64,000 nucleotides of DNA. It comes from Apostichopus japonicus (taxonomy: Eukaryota; Echinodermata; Holothuroidea; Aspidochirotida; Stichopodidae). Below are positions 10,784 to 25,200 of this stretch, in pieces (the first letter of the stretch is position 1; each line of letters starts with the position of its first letter). The stretch is taken from assembly GCF_037975245.1 (NCBI RefSeq), contig NC_092579.1:20530666-20594665 (forward strand), written 5' to 3'. The position numbers and the translations under genes were made by a program. Under the pieces are notes generated by a model. It had not been told where the DNA came from. It made no database searches and worked only from the letters and a program-made list of their open reading frames with translations.

Positions 10784-11452
10784 AATAATAATAATAATAA
10801 ATGAGACTTATATAGCGCCAAATCAGTAAACAAAAGTTACTGCTCAAAGCGCTTTACAAAGAAAGTCAATTAATTTACAAAAGAACAAGTGAAAAAATGG
10901 GTCTTAAGTAGACTTTTGAAAGTAGAAAGTTTATAGCATGTTCGAATGTGATCTGGTAACTTGTTCCAGAGATAAGACCCAGAGTATTGGAAGCTTCTGT
11001 AACCATAGTTCTTCAATCATGGTTTTGGAACAGTTAAATACAGTTTGTTGGAGGAACAAAGTGTGCGAGTTGGAGTATATGGCAAGAGAAGTTGTGACAG
11101 GTACACAGGGCGTTCAAGATGATGAGCACAGAAGGTGAGAAGAAGTATTTTATACTGGATTCTGTAGCTGATAGGGAGCCAGTGAAGTTCCTTCAGAAGT
11201 GGGGTGGTGCGGCACTTTCTTCCTTTCCTTTTCACGATACGGGCAGCGGTGTTTTGGATCTTTTGGAGTTTCTTGATGGCCGAATCAGGAAGGCCAAATA
11301 AAAGTGAATTTAGAAAATCAAGCTTTGATGTCACAAACGCATGGACTAGTTTCTCGCAAGTCTTATTATCGAGGTAATTCCTCATCAAAATGAGTGTGTA
11401 TACGCTCAATAAATCATTTTGTTTACACAATGTTATTTCCATCATCATTATT
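10784..11452 (-). mobile_element. LINE (CR1/L2-like) 3' fragment
   Basis: Minus strand. The frame 11448-11017 shows the end of a reverse transcriptase: LVHAFVTSKLDFLNSLLFG, LQKIQNTAARIV, LKELHWLPISYRIQYKILLL. After a frameshift near 11020 it continues as LWNKLPDHIR and FKSLLKTHFF to a stop near 10880. The 3' UTR has AAGCGCTTTG and GGCGCTATATAA and ends in a (TTA)n tail at 10784-10800, typical of CR1/L2-type LINEs. 5' truncated and inactive. Confidence 0.88.
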
Positions 11453-12256
11453 TAATCATTAATGATCTCTTGTAAAGTTATACCCAGCATTGACCATGCT
11501 GGTTCATGGAATTAAAGATCTAAAGGAATGAAATCAATTAAAAGAATTTTGTTTTGCTTATTATCGTAAAGTTTTTATCTCTGATATTGGTATATGTCCA
11601 TTCGTGATTCGGCTTCTAGCAGAAAGTGCTCACTCTATGATTAAATGATTTTTTGTATGAAATGCACAAAAATACTTAAAAGCCTCAACCTCTATTATGT
11701 GCAAGAGAGGAAAAGAAACATAATTTCATTTAGTTGTGGTTATCTTTTATGTTTAATGCAGTTTATGGCAATATTTCATAAAAACTTGTACGAAATGATT
11801 AATTCATTATTTTGCTTTCGATGGCCATTCTCTCCATGTAATGTAGTAACTTGAATAAAGATGAAAAAATGGTGGGGGGGAGGGGTTATTATATATCGCA
11901 GACGTGCATTGTTCATTACGTCATCTACCTACTCTTGAACAAAGAGAGAAATTTGTTTTGACTGTCCTGGGAATGGCATCCTGGGGCTGTTTAACCGATA
12001 ACACTAGTGTGCATGGTCCCAATCATGGCACTCTAAAAACAGAAGGGGCATCTGTTCAACTCTAAATTACGGCCACAGGCTTATTATGGCTCTACCTACG
12101 TGTACATTCTTAAAATTAGGGATAACATAATTATTTTAACCAAATTAACACAGCAACAAAGTAATAGGACTGTCATGAAATTGACAGTATTGTTATAATA
12201 ATGATAATAATGTGTCCGCATATAAATATATCAATAAATACTATATATAAATATAT

Positions 12257-12289
<33 letters not shown>

Positions 12290-12640
12290 CATTATATATA
12301 TACATATATATATATATATATTTATGTATACAAAATATCACAAAGCATGTGAACAATTTTGGGGATGAAAGTTGCTACATGCCTGCACCCAAGAAAATGG
12401 CCCCCCCCCCCCAATATTTGAAATAAATCGCTGCCCCTGGCTGTGACTAATATATTCCTAGTCAATGATGTATGTAGTGAACATAGACATTGATATTCCG
12501 GGTCCCCTGGATATCAATACAACAAATTAGCAGACAACACTAGAAAATTATTTAAGATTCCCATGTAACTGCCTCTACTATCGCTTCCTAAGAATTACTA
12601 AATGAAACTGCAGTCTACTGCAAAATTGTCGATGATTTGC
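11453..12640. other. intergenic DNA with (TA)n microsatellite
   Basis: No exon recognised. A (TA)n microsatellite occupies about 12225-12330 and a 12-bp C run sits at 12401. Confidence 0.6.
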
Positions 12641-13169
12641 ATCCAAATGCGGCACGCGATATCACCGTTTCGAGTAATTTACATCAACTTTATCACTTTA
12701 GTTTAGTCAATCACGTAGTGTTTGTATTACGCGCCGTTCTTTCTTGCCGTACAGAGCCGTATACGGCTCTGTTGCCGTACACACAAAGCGCCACCACTTT
12801 ATGAGTGGCTTCAGTATATGTCGCATGTCATCGTTCGATCCTAATCAATTTCTATGGTAGTGAACAACTTGCATAGCAAATTTGCTGCATAAACTATTGG
12901 TGACCCGTGTTTGGCTTCTGTTTAATCCCAAGGTCAGTGCAATACACGATACGTTGGCAAGCAGGTTTAAATATCTAGGCACGCATATGCAGTACACAGC
13001 AGCTAGCTAGAGTGTACAGGTGGTAAAAACAATATTTGGTAGCAGAATCCTTTAACAAGTAAGAGTCGGAATCGAAACCAGTTAGGGCAAGCTCGCAGGC
13101 AAGGAACGTAGCCTATTTAGAAGTTCATAGTCACAGGATTGGGAACGATACAGGAGGCTGTCAACAACC
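12640..13169 (+). promoter_or_regulatory. probable ABAT promoter and 5' untranslated region
   Basis: Upstream of the ABAT start codon, CpG dinucleotides are more frequent than in surrounding DNA (GCGGCACGCGAT, TTACGCGCCGTTC). It contains a perfect 20-bp palindrome at 12752-12771 flanked by two TTGCCGTACA direct repeats. No TATA box or start site can be fixed by eye. Confidence 0.45.
12752..12771. promoter_or_regulatory. perfect 20-bp palindrome between direct repeats
   Basis: CAGAGCCGTATACGGCTCTG is its own reverse complement. TTGCCGTACA begins at 12744, overlapping its left edge, and again at 12772 just to its right. It lies about 400 bp before the ABAT ATG. Confidence 0.7.
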
Positions 13170-13233
13170 ATGGCACATATTTACAGGCTTTTACGTTCGA
13201 GTTCATCTCACCGGATCCTGCACAAACCTGTTG
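13170..13233 (+). CDS. ABAT: ABAT exon 1, mitochondrial presequence
   Basis: ATG in context AACCATGG. Encodes [20 protein letters not shown] and ends GTTG before GTAAGT (phase 1). Basic, hydroxylated and without acidic residues, as expected of a matrix-targeting peptide. Confidence 0.85.
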
Positions 13234-16200
13234 GTAAGTATAGTTTGGAAGGCCTAGGCTAGCGTTGTAAGAATCAGTTGCTCAAGTGGTACTAAGTTAC
13301 ACCATGGAGCTGTTATAGCTCCATGGTTACACATAAGCGTTTCATACTGCCCCATTGTGTATTCCACTATGAACACGAACTAACCAATCCCTAAGTGTAC
13401 ACTCATTTTCGGTATCATTTCATAGTCAGTATTACCACACAATAATGACAATACTATTTCCACACAAAATTTCGGCCCATTCTCATCCAAGATCCAGCAG
13501 AGAGATATTAAAATTAAAACCAAAATGAAGGTGTCCCATTGTTTGGTATTGTTTTGGTCGAGATGGATTCTGATTAACACTTTCATCTCGACCATAACAA
13601 TAACAAAGAACAGGATAATTTATTTTGGTTTGGATTTTTCATACAATCTATTTTTGTAAATATATGTTTGTGAATTTGCCAAAATTTTGGGGTGAAAGTA
13701 CATTAAGTGGAGTACGTGACTGTGCGATTATTAACTAGACACAATAGTACTGAAAACAAAAATTGGTTAGGCTGGTAAGACTGAATACACAATGGGGAAT
13801 TGAAGGCATCGAAGACTTACGCCAAACCGTGTGCGGCCATCTGAAAAAGTTAACTGTCCGTTGTTTGCAAGTGACGTTTTGTTCGTGTTGCTAAAAAATG
13901 CAGACTGTACAGTAATGAAATGTGATACCTTGTTATCTTTAGCTGGACCTGAGATGTCCATCGCTGTATTGTTTGTACATTGTGCTGTGGGTATTGACCG
14001 CAGCTCTGTATGTACTGACTGTACACTAGTGTCTAATTACCGATGGTAGCAAGCTGCGTGTGTATTTTCTGGGATTGATGGTGGTTTCTAACACTTCTGT
14101 TACACCTCATTCGAAACTAGGTTAGATTACAGCCATTAGACGTTTCTTTTTGCGCGAGTCTTCACACCCTTTAACAGAGAAGTTACTATGATCAGTATAG
14201 GGTACACCTCCCCCAACAATATAGGCCTACTGACATATGATCTGGTCTTAGAACATAAGAAGTAGACATTTTGAATGTTATTTGGGTATGTTACGAAAAT
14301 CTGTGGATAATTGACTGTTTTTAACATGTCAGACAAAAAAAACTGAAACACCTAGGCTATAGTAAATGTAGATAAACAGATAAACATTAATTAATGATAT
14401 CAGTGTGCCACAAGTGATAAAAGGTCAGTTCAATGAAAACATGGTGCAAATGGAAAAATGCTAGGCCTTAAATATTGTGAGCAGGGTTTGAACAATCCAT
14501 ATAAAAAAGGGAAACATGCACTTTTACATGCACAGTATTATTATCACACGATGATGAACACAAGTTGGCACTAGGAAATTATAGCTCAATTTGTCGAAGT
14601 GAACATTCGTTTCCCCTTCTTTTTCTGAAGTACGTTTCAGGAGCACATCTTTGGCTCCAGCTTTAGATCTGGTGCCCGGTGAATATGATGGACCCTCTAT
14701 GAAAACAAAAGTTCCAGGACCAAAGTCACAGGTTAGTCATTTTTGTTTTGCTAAATGTATGTATCTAGTATAGGAACCTATATTATGCATTTCAGAAATT
14801 CAAATTCAAACTTGAGGCATGCTAGCAGGTCTTGCAACGTATTTTTACACGAGTGAAAGCCAAATGGATGATAATGTATATTTGCAAAGCTATGTCCAGA
14901 TCATCACTATCAAAAGAACTTTCTTTTGTGATGCTTACTGAAGCTTGCTATCTGACTGTTATTTGTTTGAATCTAATGTAAAGAACAAAAGAAATATATC
15001 CCCATATTATTCTTTCTAAAATTTGTTACTGTTGCTACTGTATGTGCATTAAAACAAAGGACAGTAATTTAACTCATTTAAGATCATCCAACTGAATTCT
15101 GGACACATTGCACTTTTTTCTTTAATTGCGTCTTAATAGGTCCTGATATGGCTCCATTTTTTGTGCAGATACTGCCATGGAATTTGCCCAGAATGTCTTC
15201 AAAAATTTGTCAAACTACAAAACATATTGCAAAGGCTACATAAGTACAAATAAGAGAAATTGATCAATTGAACAAGGAGTAAACTCTGCCAGTTTGTTTG
15301 TTTCAGTGCATCATGATTGGACCCACCATATCACTTATAGAGTAGAACCCATGCATGCATGTTGAATCATAGATTTATGGCTTAGTTTTGGCAAGTTCCA
15401 TTTAAATTCAAGTAATTGAGGTGTAAGATTGTCAGTGCTGCTTGCATGCTATTTTCATATCTCGTCAAAATGTCCTCTCTGAAATTTTGAGATACTGTAT
15501 CTTTGCAACCTCTACTGTGAATGTTTAAAATAAAAGATATCCAGCACATAGGTTCTCAACCTGTTTTCCACTAAAGGACCACTAGGGGCAATGAAGAAAT
15601 CTTCAAGGGCCAGGCCCCTAGATACGGTATTTAGGGAGTATCACTAATGTCCTTGAGCCCTTTACCAATTGCTAGATCTTGCATACATGTATACTTTGGA
15701 CTGCAATTAAACACGATAACTCAAGAAGGGAAGGTTGGACGAATGTCATATTTAGAATGTAGTTGTGATACGTCCAGCAAAAGATTTTATTGAGGTCAAA
15801 GGTCATTTGGAGTCACCAGAAGCCAAATTGTGGAAACCTTGTTTCATAAGCTACCGTATCTCCCACAGCCAGCCTCTCAGATAACATGAGCGTTACACCT
15901 CGTACGAATAGGAGGCTGCATGGTAAACAACTATTAAAATGTTATAGGCTATGAATATATACGCTGTGAACGTCAGAAATCAAGTACAACGTCACGTGTC
16001 AAGACAAAGTACCAGCATAAAAATACTGCATTTTTTAAACTGATTTCATTGAGCTCCTTCAATAATGTGTAAAGGTATGCTGTGAATGTCGGTTTTCAAG
16101 TATAACAAGTGTCTACCTGTAGACAAAATGCCGGCATAAAAATACTGCACTTTTTAACCTATTTATTTCACCCAGTTCAACATGATGCGAAGAGATACGC

Positions 16201-19200
16201 TCTGAATGTCGGAAATCAAATAAAACAAGTGTTGAGACAATATACCAGCATAAAGTACTGGGCTTAAAACATATTTATTAGAACCATTAAATGATATCTG
16301 GATATGTTGTGAATGTCGGCAATCAAGTAAAACGAGTGACAGTAATATTACTAGAGACAAAAGTTTTCGTTCCCCGATCGAACACCAATTGCGTTTATTA
16401 TATGACCTATACTTTTTCTAGTGTAGTAGGCCTAGATGCGATCGTATCACTGCCTGTACTTTGTGAATGCTCTACATAATATATATGGCAGATGCCATCC
16501 AGTGCCCTAGCTTCGCTGTTTTACAGGGACGGCTACCCGACCTTCATTTCGCCTGTCCTGCCACTCTTTCCTCCTTGCCAACTCCGTATAGTACCTCCAT
16601 GCTTTGACCTTGCAGCGATTTCACCAGCAACCCCAACTCTTCAAATATCCCCGTACATGCAGTGTGCATATCTCGCTAAATTAATCATATCACTGTACCT
16701 ACTTGCAACACATAGCCCTAGTCAAACCTCAAGTGTATCTTGGATGATTCGTTTCTTGCATAACATGTTAGCGATCTTTTTATTCTTAAAATTCGTGAAA
16801 ATGCTGAGCGAGGTTTGTGGATATTCCATTTACCCTACAATCCCTTCCACAAATCAAAACTCCGAACTGGATTGGTGTTAAGAATGAACTTGCTTGGTGG
16901 GTTTAGTAAACTAGTTCAGTGAGTGTATTGCCTACGTACTTCAATATTGTGCCCTTCTTGTTACTCACGAAGCGCAGACCACATCTAACCATAGAGCAAC
17001 TGATCCAACATTTACCCTGGATGCTTTGCAGTATTTGGGAACAACCAGCTCCACGAAAACAATAGTACTTAAATAACATTTTTACGCAATGTCGAGTACT
17101 CAACTTTAAACTTTAAGGATCCTCCAAAGTCTAAGGTATTTGCGTAGCTGGAGGCAAAAAACAAATTTTTATTGGCCCATACTATTGAAGTATTTTAGTA
17201 CACAAACAGTACTGTTTAGTTGAAAACAACAGTAATTTAAAGAAATTTGATGTCAAAATTAGCAGATTCTCTCTGACCATAAACGTGATGCGTCAAAGCT
17301 CATGAACGTACAGGTCACCGTGTGACGTCATTCTGTGGAGTGTACTGCAAACTCAAAGCAATAACAATAGACTTTCCACGTACATCTCGTAAGAAAGTGA
17401 ACCATTAATTAACCTCACTCTTCCAATAACCATGCAGCTCTACAAGAGAAAGAAATGGTTGTTATAATTGTTCACACATTTGTTAACTCATTTTGGGTAG
17501 CAATTCTTCAATTAAAAGTAAATTATAGTTAAAAAAAACTGCCTAACTGTCTGGTCATATTTTGTAAGATACGCCTCTATTCTTAAGGTCAGTATACATA
17601 CTGTGCCGTATGATATCTTGGTCTTGCTGCAATTGAAATGCCTACCTTGTGAAATATGTCGACATCTCGGGTATTTCTTCATTTGTTGTGGCAATTAATC
17701 GTGTTTGCAGTTAGTTTCCAGTCAGTGGATGCAATATTAATCAAATCCACGAACTAGAAAGCTTAGATGGGTATGTCTCAGTGTTGCTGCCATAATGCAA
17801 GGCTTTCAGAAAGTCATAACTCCTTACAAAATTCATCCAAAGCCTGCAACGTTTATTGTCGGTTTAATGACTGGGAAACGAAAAGAAAGTTAAATTTCGG
17901 TTTTCAGGAGTGTATCGCAACCTCCTACTAAAAAAATTTGCTGTCATTTAGAATTTTTAACAGTTTAACAGAGTGTCGTATCGGTGTAGTGATAGTACTG
18001 AAGTGAACATCTGGATCAAAATTTTTCCTCAACCGACTCCCCACATGTACGTCACAGGGTGACCTGCAGTCACGTGAGCGCTTAGGAATTTGTTTGCGAA
18101 AAGAGCAAATTCCTTGTCTAAAAGTGCTAGGTTTGATCAAGTTTTACCAAGTCCCAAAAGAAAATAATACAATGTGCCATACATCAATGGAAAGGTTCTT
18201 GGTGTAAATATTCAATCAATTTGAACGGATTAGAGGATGTCGAAAAACCACCAGCTATGCCTTTCAAAAGAACTTTGTATTGCATTGAACTGTTCATAAT
18301 CGTTTTAGGGATGTTGAAATTGCTAATATTACAAAATATTGACAAAATTGTCAAATTGTGGAGCTATGTCATAAACTTGTATAACCAACACATTTTAGTC
18401 GTCATCTCATATGTCCCTTCAGGACTACCATAAATTTGATCAGCAAATAAGTTTGTTGTTTCGATCGATCAGGTTCTCTGTTTTAATTCTGAGCATATAA
18501 TAATAATAATAAAGGCTTATAAGCACAACTACTACAGAAAACTGTGTGCACTGCTGTGCTGGAAAACAACTAAATAAATCTCAAAGTAACGATACGAAAA
18601 TTAAACCTGGTCGAGATTCTGGCTGAAATCAGAACCATTTACAAATAGTTAGTGTTTTAATTGCCTCTTAAAAGTAGCAGTATTTTGGATTTCTTTAAGG
18701 CTGTCAGGAAGCTTATTCCACAATTTAGGTCCAGCCTTGGCAAACGAGCGATACCCATACGAGGATTTAAATCGAGGCTCTATCAATAATGTATTTCTGC
18801 TACGGTCAGAGGTTACCAATATATACGACCCAGTCCTCTAACAGACTTAAACACAATCAAAATTATTTTAAAGTACACCCTCTCCTTGATTTTAAGCCAA
18901 TGAAGATCATGGAATAGATCAGTCACATGATCATATCTACTTTTACCATATATCAATCTTGCAGCAAACTTTTGAATAGATTGGAGTTGATCATATAAAT
19001 GTTGGTTGATACCAATAATCAATATGCGAAATAACCATGGATTGGACAATAATGCTTAACTCAGACTTAGTAAGATAAAACCGCATTTTAGAAATATTTC
19101 TAAGATTCTTAAAGCACCTGGATTTAAGTGAGCATATTTGATGCCGAAAAGACATGGTTTCGTCAAAATGAACACCAAGGTAACAAACAATTTGGTCAAA

Positions 19201-22200
19201 ACGTACGCAATCAACAGAGTCAAGAATAACACCCTTGTTGTGAATCAGTTTTAGTATAGTAGCATATAGAGCTGGCATTACAATACTTTGATGTGACTAT
19301 ACACAGTAGAAGCTCAATCAAAGTATATATATGCATGCAGGCATGAAAAACTTGGCTGAAACACCCCCACTAATCTTGCCCAGCAGAATTGATCACAGTG
19401 GTGCTCAGAATATTGAATGACACTTCACAGTTCTGCTTTAGATAATCAAAAACCTGTTCAAAAGTCTGTTTTATTTGGGTCAAATTCTGTAGAAATAATA
19501 TTAGATGTTGACCTTTGTAACCTAGGTGTCATTGCATAAGCTGAAGTACCATTATACCCACTCTGTGGGATAAATGGAAAGGGCATATATCCAGCTGGCT
19601 TTTAATTGGCCTGTTTTGCTGATTTCAAGCATTGCTATGGAAACTCGTTATGGAAACAACTCCCTGTTTCAAGACTGGACAGTGCTACTTTGCAAGTTGA
19701 CTTGAAAAAAAAAATTCCTAAAAAATTTTCTTTGGACATTTTTTCTTTCACAGGAGAAGGCTATTATAACAAGGCTGTGAAACTTGTTTATTAAAGAAAA
19801 ATGCAATTCACCCACATTCTGTCTTGGGTGTACAATGTTAGTAAGATCTTTTATGATGAACAATCGCTCAAATTAACAGCTAAGAAAAAAGTTGCTCTGT
19901 TCGAGAGATGAAAGTCATGTCTGGGGGCTCTCGTCCAGATGTAAACTATCAGTGATTTCATAGTGCCACAGTTTACCTTCCCTCTCTCACTTTTTCAAGG
20001 TAAACTGTGTTGAAAATGAAACCAACGTCATCATTAGGTCATCACTGTATAAGCTGGCTTCAATATTTATGATTTGAAATTTTCATGTTAAAGCTAGTCT
20101 CTGTTGCAGAAAATAAACATTGTACAAATAAACCACAATGAATCACATGTGGCTCAATGGTGTGTTCATAAAAAAGACTTACTCAAGTCTTCAGCCTTGT
20201 CTGTGATTAGTTATCCAAAACCTGTGATATCTTCTAAATGAAGTAAGATTTTTCTTAGCTGAGTTGGAAAGTTGTTCATGACAGTTTAATCTCTTTCAAA
20301 TAGACCAATGGCGATAATTGAAGTTTTGTGTCTGGACTTTAACGTGTTTGTAAAGTAACACACTTTACTAAAATAACAACCACGCAACTATGCTATCATT
20401 ATTACTTTGCTCACTCCTCTTGTACCTGTCTCGAATCAACATACAGTACATACAGTATACAATTTGGATCTGCAGTTCCTTGACGTTCGAATGTTACACA
20501 AAAATTGGTAATGTTTTAGCACTGCCACCACAATCGACCCCTTCCAGGTCACCGTTCCGTTCCCACCCCCCCCCCCCCATACTCCTCTTGAAGCCACCAG
20601 GTACACTCACAGAGTTCTGCACAGGTCTACTCTATTTGTTTAAAAATAAATTACCAGCTCAAATCTTGTTAATTTTTAGTCATTTTCTTGACCATGTAGC
20701 AATATACGGCACTTTGCAACTTCTGTGATCAATGACTATCACATCATATATTTGTTAAAAGGAAAAATTTTCACTCTGAATTGAATTACAAGAAAGATAG
20801 CTAAATGTTCTTGATGTCCAAGAAATTTCAAATGCAAACAGATCTGTGGATTTATATCCATGCAGCTGCGATTATCATCAATATTTTGATGATCATGTTG
20901 ACCAGCAATATTGATTGAAGCGCGTCAAGGTTTCTACTGAATGTAGCCTATATATAGTCTGCACATTTATAATCTGTACTCTTTACGGTATATATGTACA
21001 GGCATACAGGCATCTTTGAACTGCATACATGTGCAACACAGATTTTAGTTACCCTTTTCCAGATTTCTGCCTGGGTATTATCTGAATAAAAAATTAAAAA
21101 AACTGTTCGCAAACTGCTTATCCACTAGAGTCTGTGTAATAGAATGTGTAAAAGTAAGTTGGCCTGACGTTTCGATCCTAGCAGGATCTTCTTCAATGGC
21201 TAAATGACAAGTAAAGGTAACAGAAGGGACAAAAACATGCACAGAATATAGACAGGTTAAATATTATCTGATCAATCATTGAGATGAGTATTGCCACTAT
21301 GAACTACAGTATAAAAGTTTGTTATTCTGTATGACCCATCCAGTTTCTTCAGAGGGAGTCCCAAGTTTTATGTCTGATGTAAAAAACAAAATTTTATATA
21401 TTTCCTGCAACTGAATGTAATAGACCCTGTAAATCACAGATGTGGCAATATATTTATGAACAGTAAAGGCCAAGGGGGTTAGGCCATGAGGGAGTGCGCC
21501 CAGTCATTGACATGCTGTGATAGAACTAATATGTAGTTACCATTCAGTACTTTGTTTATTCACAGTAGTTATCACAATACCATTTGAAATGTTTCCCCAT
21601 TTCCCAGGGCATATAAATTCTATTTCAGTACAATTGAAGAAATATTTTTCTCATAATGTTAATCGGAAACAGTGATGTAGTACTGCCCACATGTACATCG
21701 TGATCAATGTACGTTTTTTTTTTACATTATTTAAACATGTGAAGTTTAATAATAGTGGTATTATCATTTCAGAGACATATCTCCATATGGTCCCTTCAAC
21801 CCCTTCTTCTCCCCCCCCCCCTTCCTCCTCCCGTATCCCCTACTCTCACACACCCTAAAACAAAACCATTATGAATTAAAGAAAACAAGTAGGGAAAGTT
21901 ATATGGCAATATTTACTCTTCCTTTGTCAGATGCATTAAAAAAATGCACACAATTTAAAAAAATGTGTATCTCCATAAATTAAAATGTTAAAGTTAGGGT
22001 TTTAATGATATTAAAAACCTGAGATCATTATTTTCACTAGTGAACAATATGGTGAAGGCCTATCGAGTGTATTCGACTGGAAAAGTACTTAGCCCATAAT
22101 GCTAGCATTGTCAGTGCTGTGCATAGGATTTCAAAGGTTGGGGAGTGGGGGGGGGGAGGGGCATAAGTGCACGATGAAAAAGCCATGGACAGCTGAAGGA

Positions 22201-25200
22201 TTTAACAAAGTATGGAGTGCTGCCCTGGAGTCGTTGAAGCCGACGTCCATGTAGTCGAAGGGAATCCCCCACTCCCTCCCATTTGAGTAACCATCAAATT
22301 ATTATTAATAATTTGCATTGCTCTGGTAGTGCCCGCATGTCTCACTAATAAAGTTATTTTATTATTTGCCAGATGCGATGAAATGTTTAAAGCTTAATTT
22401 GCTTGGTAAAATTAGTACATAAAATACTGTTAAACATTAAGTGCAAATAGGGCTGTAAAATACAGGGCTCGAAATAGTTGAAGGCACCGACGGCAAAAAG
22501 CTGTCGTGCCCTTGCTGTTTGCCTTAGTGCCCTTGAAAAATACACCTCGACGACGGCATAAGTTTGCCTTCATGCCCTTTACAGTTTGCCGTTGGTGCCC
22601 TGTGAATTGCGAGTATAACACTAAGTTACACTATAGGGTAACCCAAAATACTGGGGAGATTTTGTTTGATTCATCTTTCATTATGCAGTACCTTGATTCG
22701 TTTTTTTTTCCCCCTTCTTCCTCTTCTTTTTATAAAACTTTCTCATGAGTTTCGCCGGACACCCGTATCTGTTATACATACATTACAAACATTAATGTCG
22801 TTTAGATCATTCTTTATTCTTCCTTCACAAGGACTTCGCTATTCCAGGTTTGTTTTACTTCCACAGTAAGTCAATGGGACTTCTCCATTGAAATAACTGT
22901 GTGTGAGGGAATTCACACAGTAAAATCCCATTGACTTTGTCGCGTGAAATTTGGACTTGCTTTAGTCGATTTATTGTCCTGCACTCAGCTATAAACTGGG
23001 CGGGAATGTTAATATGAGAACACCTTAATAGAAATAGTAACCTCCACTTAGAAAACGATGTAAGCTGATATTTATTTGTTGAAAGTAGTGACATATCATG
23101 TCATATAGGGCACATACCACATACGGAAAGGGGTGATAGTTATTTTTATTTACGTCTGGGACTTTTAAGTTAAAAGTTGCTTTGGGCCGTGCTTTTTACT
23201 GAATATTAACCCACTTGAAGATTAAAAGTTTTCAACATTTCTGATCCACTATGCCATCAAGCGAACAAAAAATATTTTCTAAACGAGAAAAAAAAATAGC
23301 TTCATCCTTGTATTTGTTTAATTATTCATAATTAAATGGCCTGATTAGACACTTTTACTGCTCCAAAATGACGTAAGAATTGCGCAACCCAAAATGTCGT
23401 CAGTGCCCTTACACAAATTCATTTTTGCCATCTTGCCCTTCCCATTTGCCGTCATGCCCTTCACAATTGGAAACTACCAATGGCATTTTTGCTGTGCCCT
23501 TTTTGACGCTTACTCTATGTCAAGCCCTGCAAATAAGTTGAATTTATAACGCTTTGTAACACAACCAGCTGTATAAGGTGATATACATAGACTGCACACT
23601 AAAGACTACCTGCCAATATATACAGTACATGTATGTGTATATAAATTTTCAGGCTTTGGAGAAATTAAAAAACAATAATAGTAAACGACGTAATGCTTTT
23701 ATGTCGGTGTCTGTAGTAAAATTACTAAAAACAATTATAATTTTGAGAAAAAATCCTTGTTATTTAAACATCACCATACAATTGATTTTATACTGAGATC
23801 TACATTGGAAAATGTGAATTGCTATGTGCTTTTATAAAATACAGAATAAACATTCTACATGTTTATGTATGTCTTTGATGAAAGTAAAGTTTACAGAATT
23901 CCCTGTTGGCCAACTGAGATCAGTCTGTTTAGACTCTCGGAATTTGGAGATGTATAACTGTGTATTCCAATGTGTTTCTTGCCATGCCTGAAGGGTTACC
24001 GATTATAAGCTGCTTGTGTGTAGGTTCTTACCTGTCAATACTTTATTGAGTAAGCTGCAGGTGGATAAATAAGACCACCATTAGGAAGATTGCATGGGCT
24101 GTCTGTTTGATGCATTATACAGCTAGGAGTTGCAAATTTATAGTTTGCATGGGTATAGAGTATAAGTTAATATTTACTGTGTGTGTATATGAGCACTGTG
24201 TATACTTTGTACTGTAAATGGTTGCTATGGCTTGATCTGTACTGTATGGTGGCCCAGTATATATATAAAACATTGAAGTATATAATGTCATAATTTTAAA
24301 CTAATTGTTATAATGCCTTTTCCAAATAGTAATAATGATCGAGTTGCAAGTTCATAATAACAAGTTTGAAACTTGCTATAACTAATTTGAAGTTGATATA
24401 ATGTAGTTTGAAAGTCGTTACTACTAGTTTGAAAGTAGCTATAAAAAATTGGAAACAACATCACATATACTTCACCAAGACCCCTCTGGGCCACGGTAGT
24501 ACTGTACTTGAGTTGACTTCAATTTGATATATAATTACCATGTGCACTACTGTACTGAGAGCTTTTTCTGTTTAATTAATTTGGTACATCATCTTAGTTT
24601 CATCCACCGCTACGACCATCAATCTATGCGAGGCTGTCAGTATAATGACAGCCAAAACATGCTCGGAAGAAGTTAGACAAATATAATGCACGATTAAACT
24701 TTTCACCCATTGTTAGTGCCACCCTTGGAAAATAAATTTGCAAACCTCCTTATGTCAAATATTTCATATGGCTTCAATCTGCCAGCATTATTTATAGATG
24801 TTATATCATGGAGGTAAAAACAGACCTCCATGGTTATATTGACTGCACAATAACAGACAAGCACTCAACACATGTAAATGTAGTCGGAAATTATTTCACA
24901 TTATTTTGGAAACTGTGAGCAATGTTATATATATAAGCTAAATAACATGTAGCTATCTTTTTGGGGCAAAATTTGGTGATATTTTATAGGGATCTCTTAA
25001 TATTTGTACTACTTTGTTTCAAGGGTGTTTTAGTTCTGAGCTCCTAGCTTCCTCATCTGTGCTTCAATGTCTTCACAAAGTTGTGCCATTCAGTTTGTAA
25101 AGTAAATTTATACTCTACTTGTACTGATGAACGGTTTAATAACAGGATGTAACTTATAAGAATTCTATAGCAATGTAAATTTCCAAAACTTGTAATTATG

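Noticed and set aside
11017-11448. Host gene of 143 codons
   Set aside because: It is the C-terminus of a LINE reverse transcriptase, with frameshift and LINE 3' UTR.
14641-14731. Alternative ABAT exon 2 acceptor ten bases downstream
   Set aside because: It would bring a TAG into frame within about ten codons; the upstream AG keeps the conserved protein.
16492-16881. 129-codon frame in ABAT intron 2
   Set aside because: No recognisable motif, no splice logic, and the open length is possible by chance in a C-rich stretch.
17311-18066. Transposon bounded by GGTCACC/GGTGACC inverted pair
   Set aside because: Only a short imperfect match, and no target duplication or matching outer ends.
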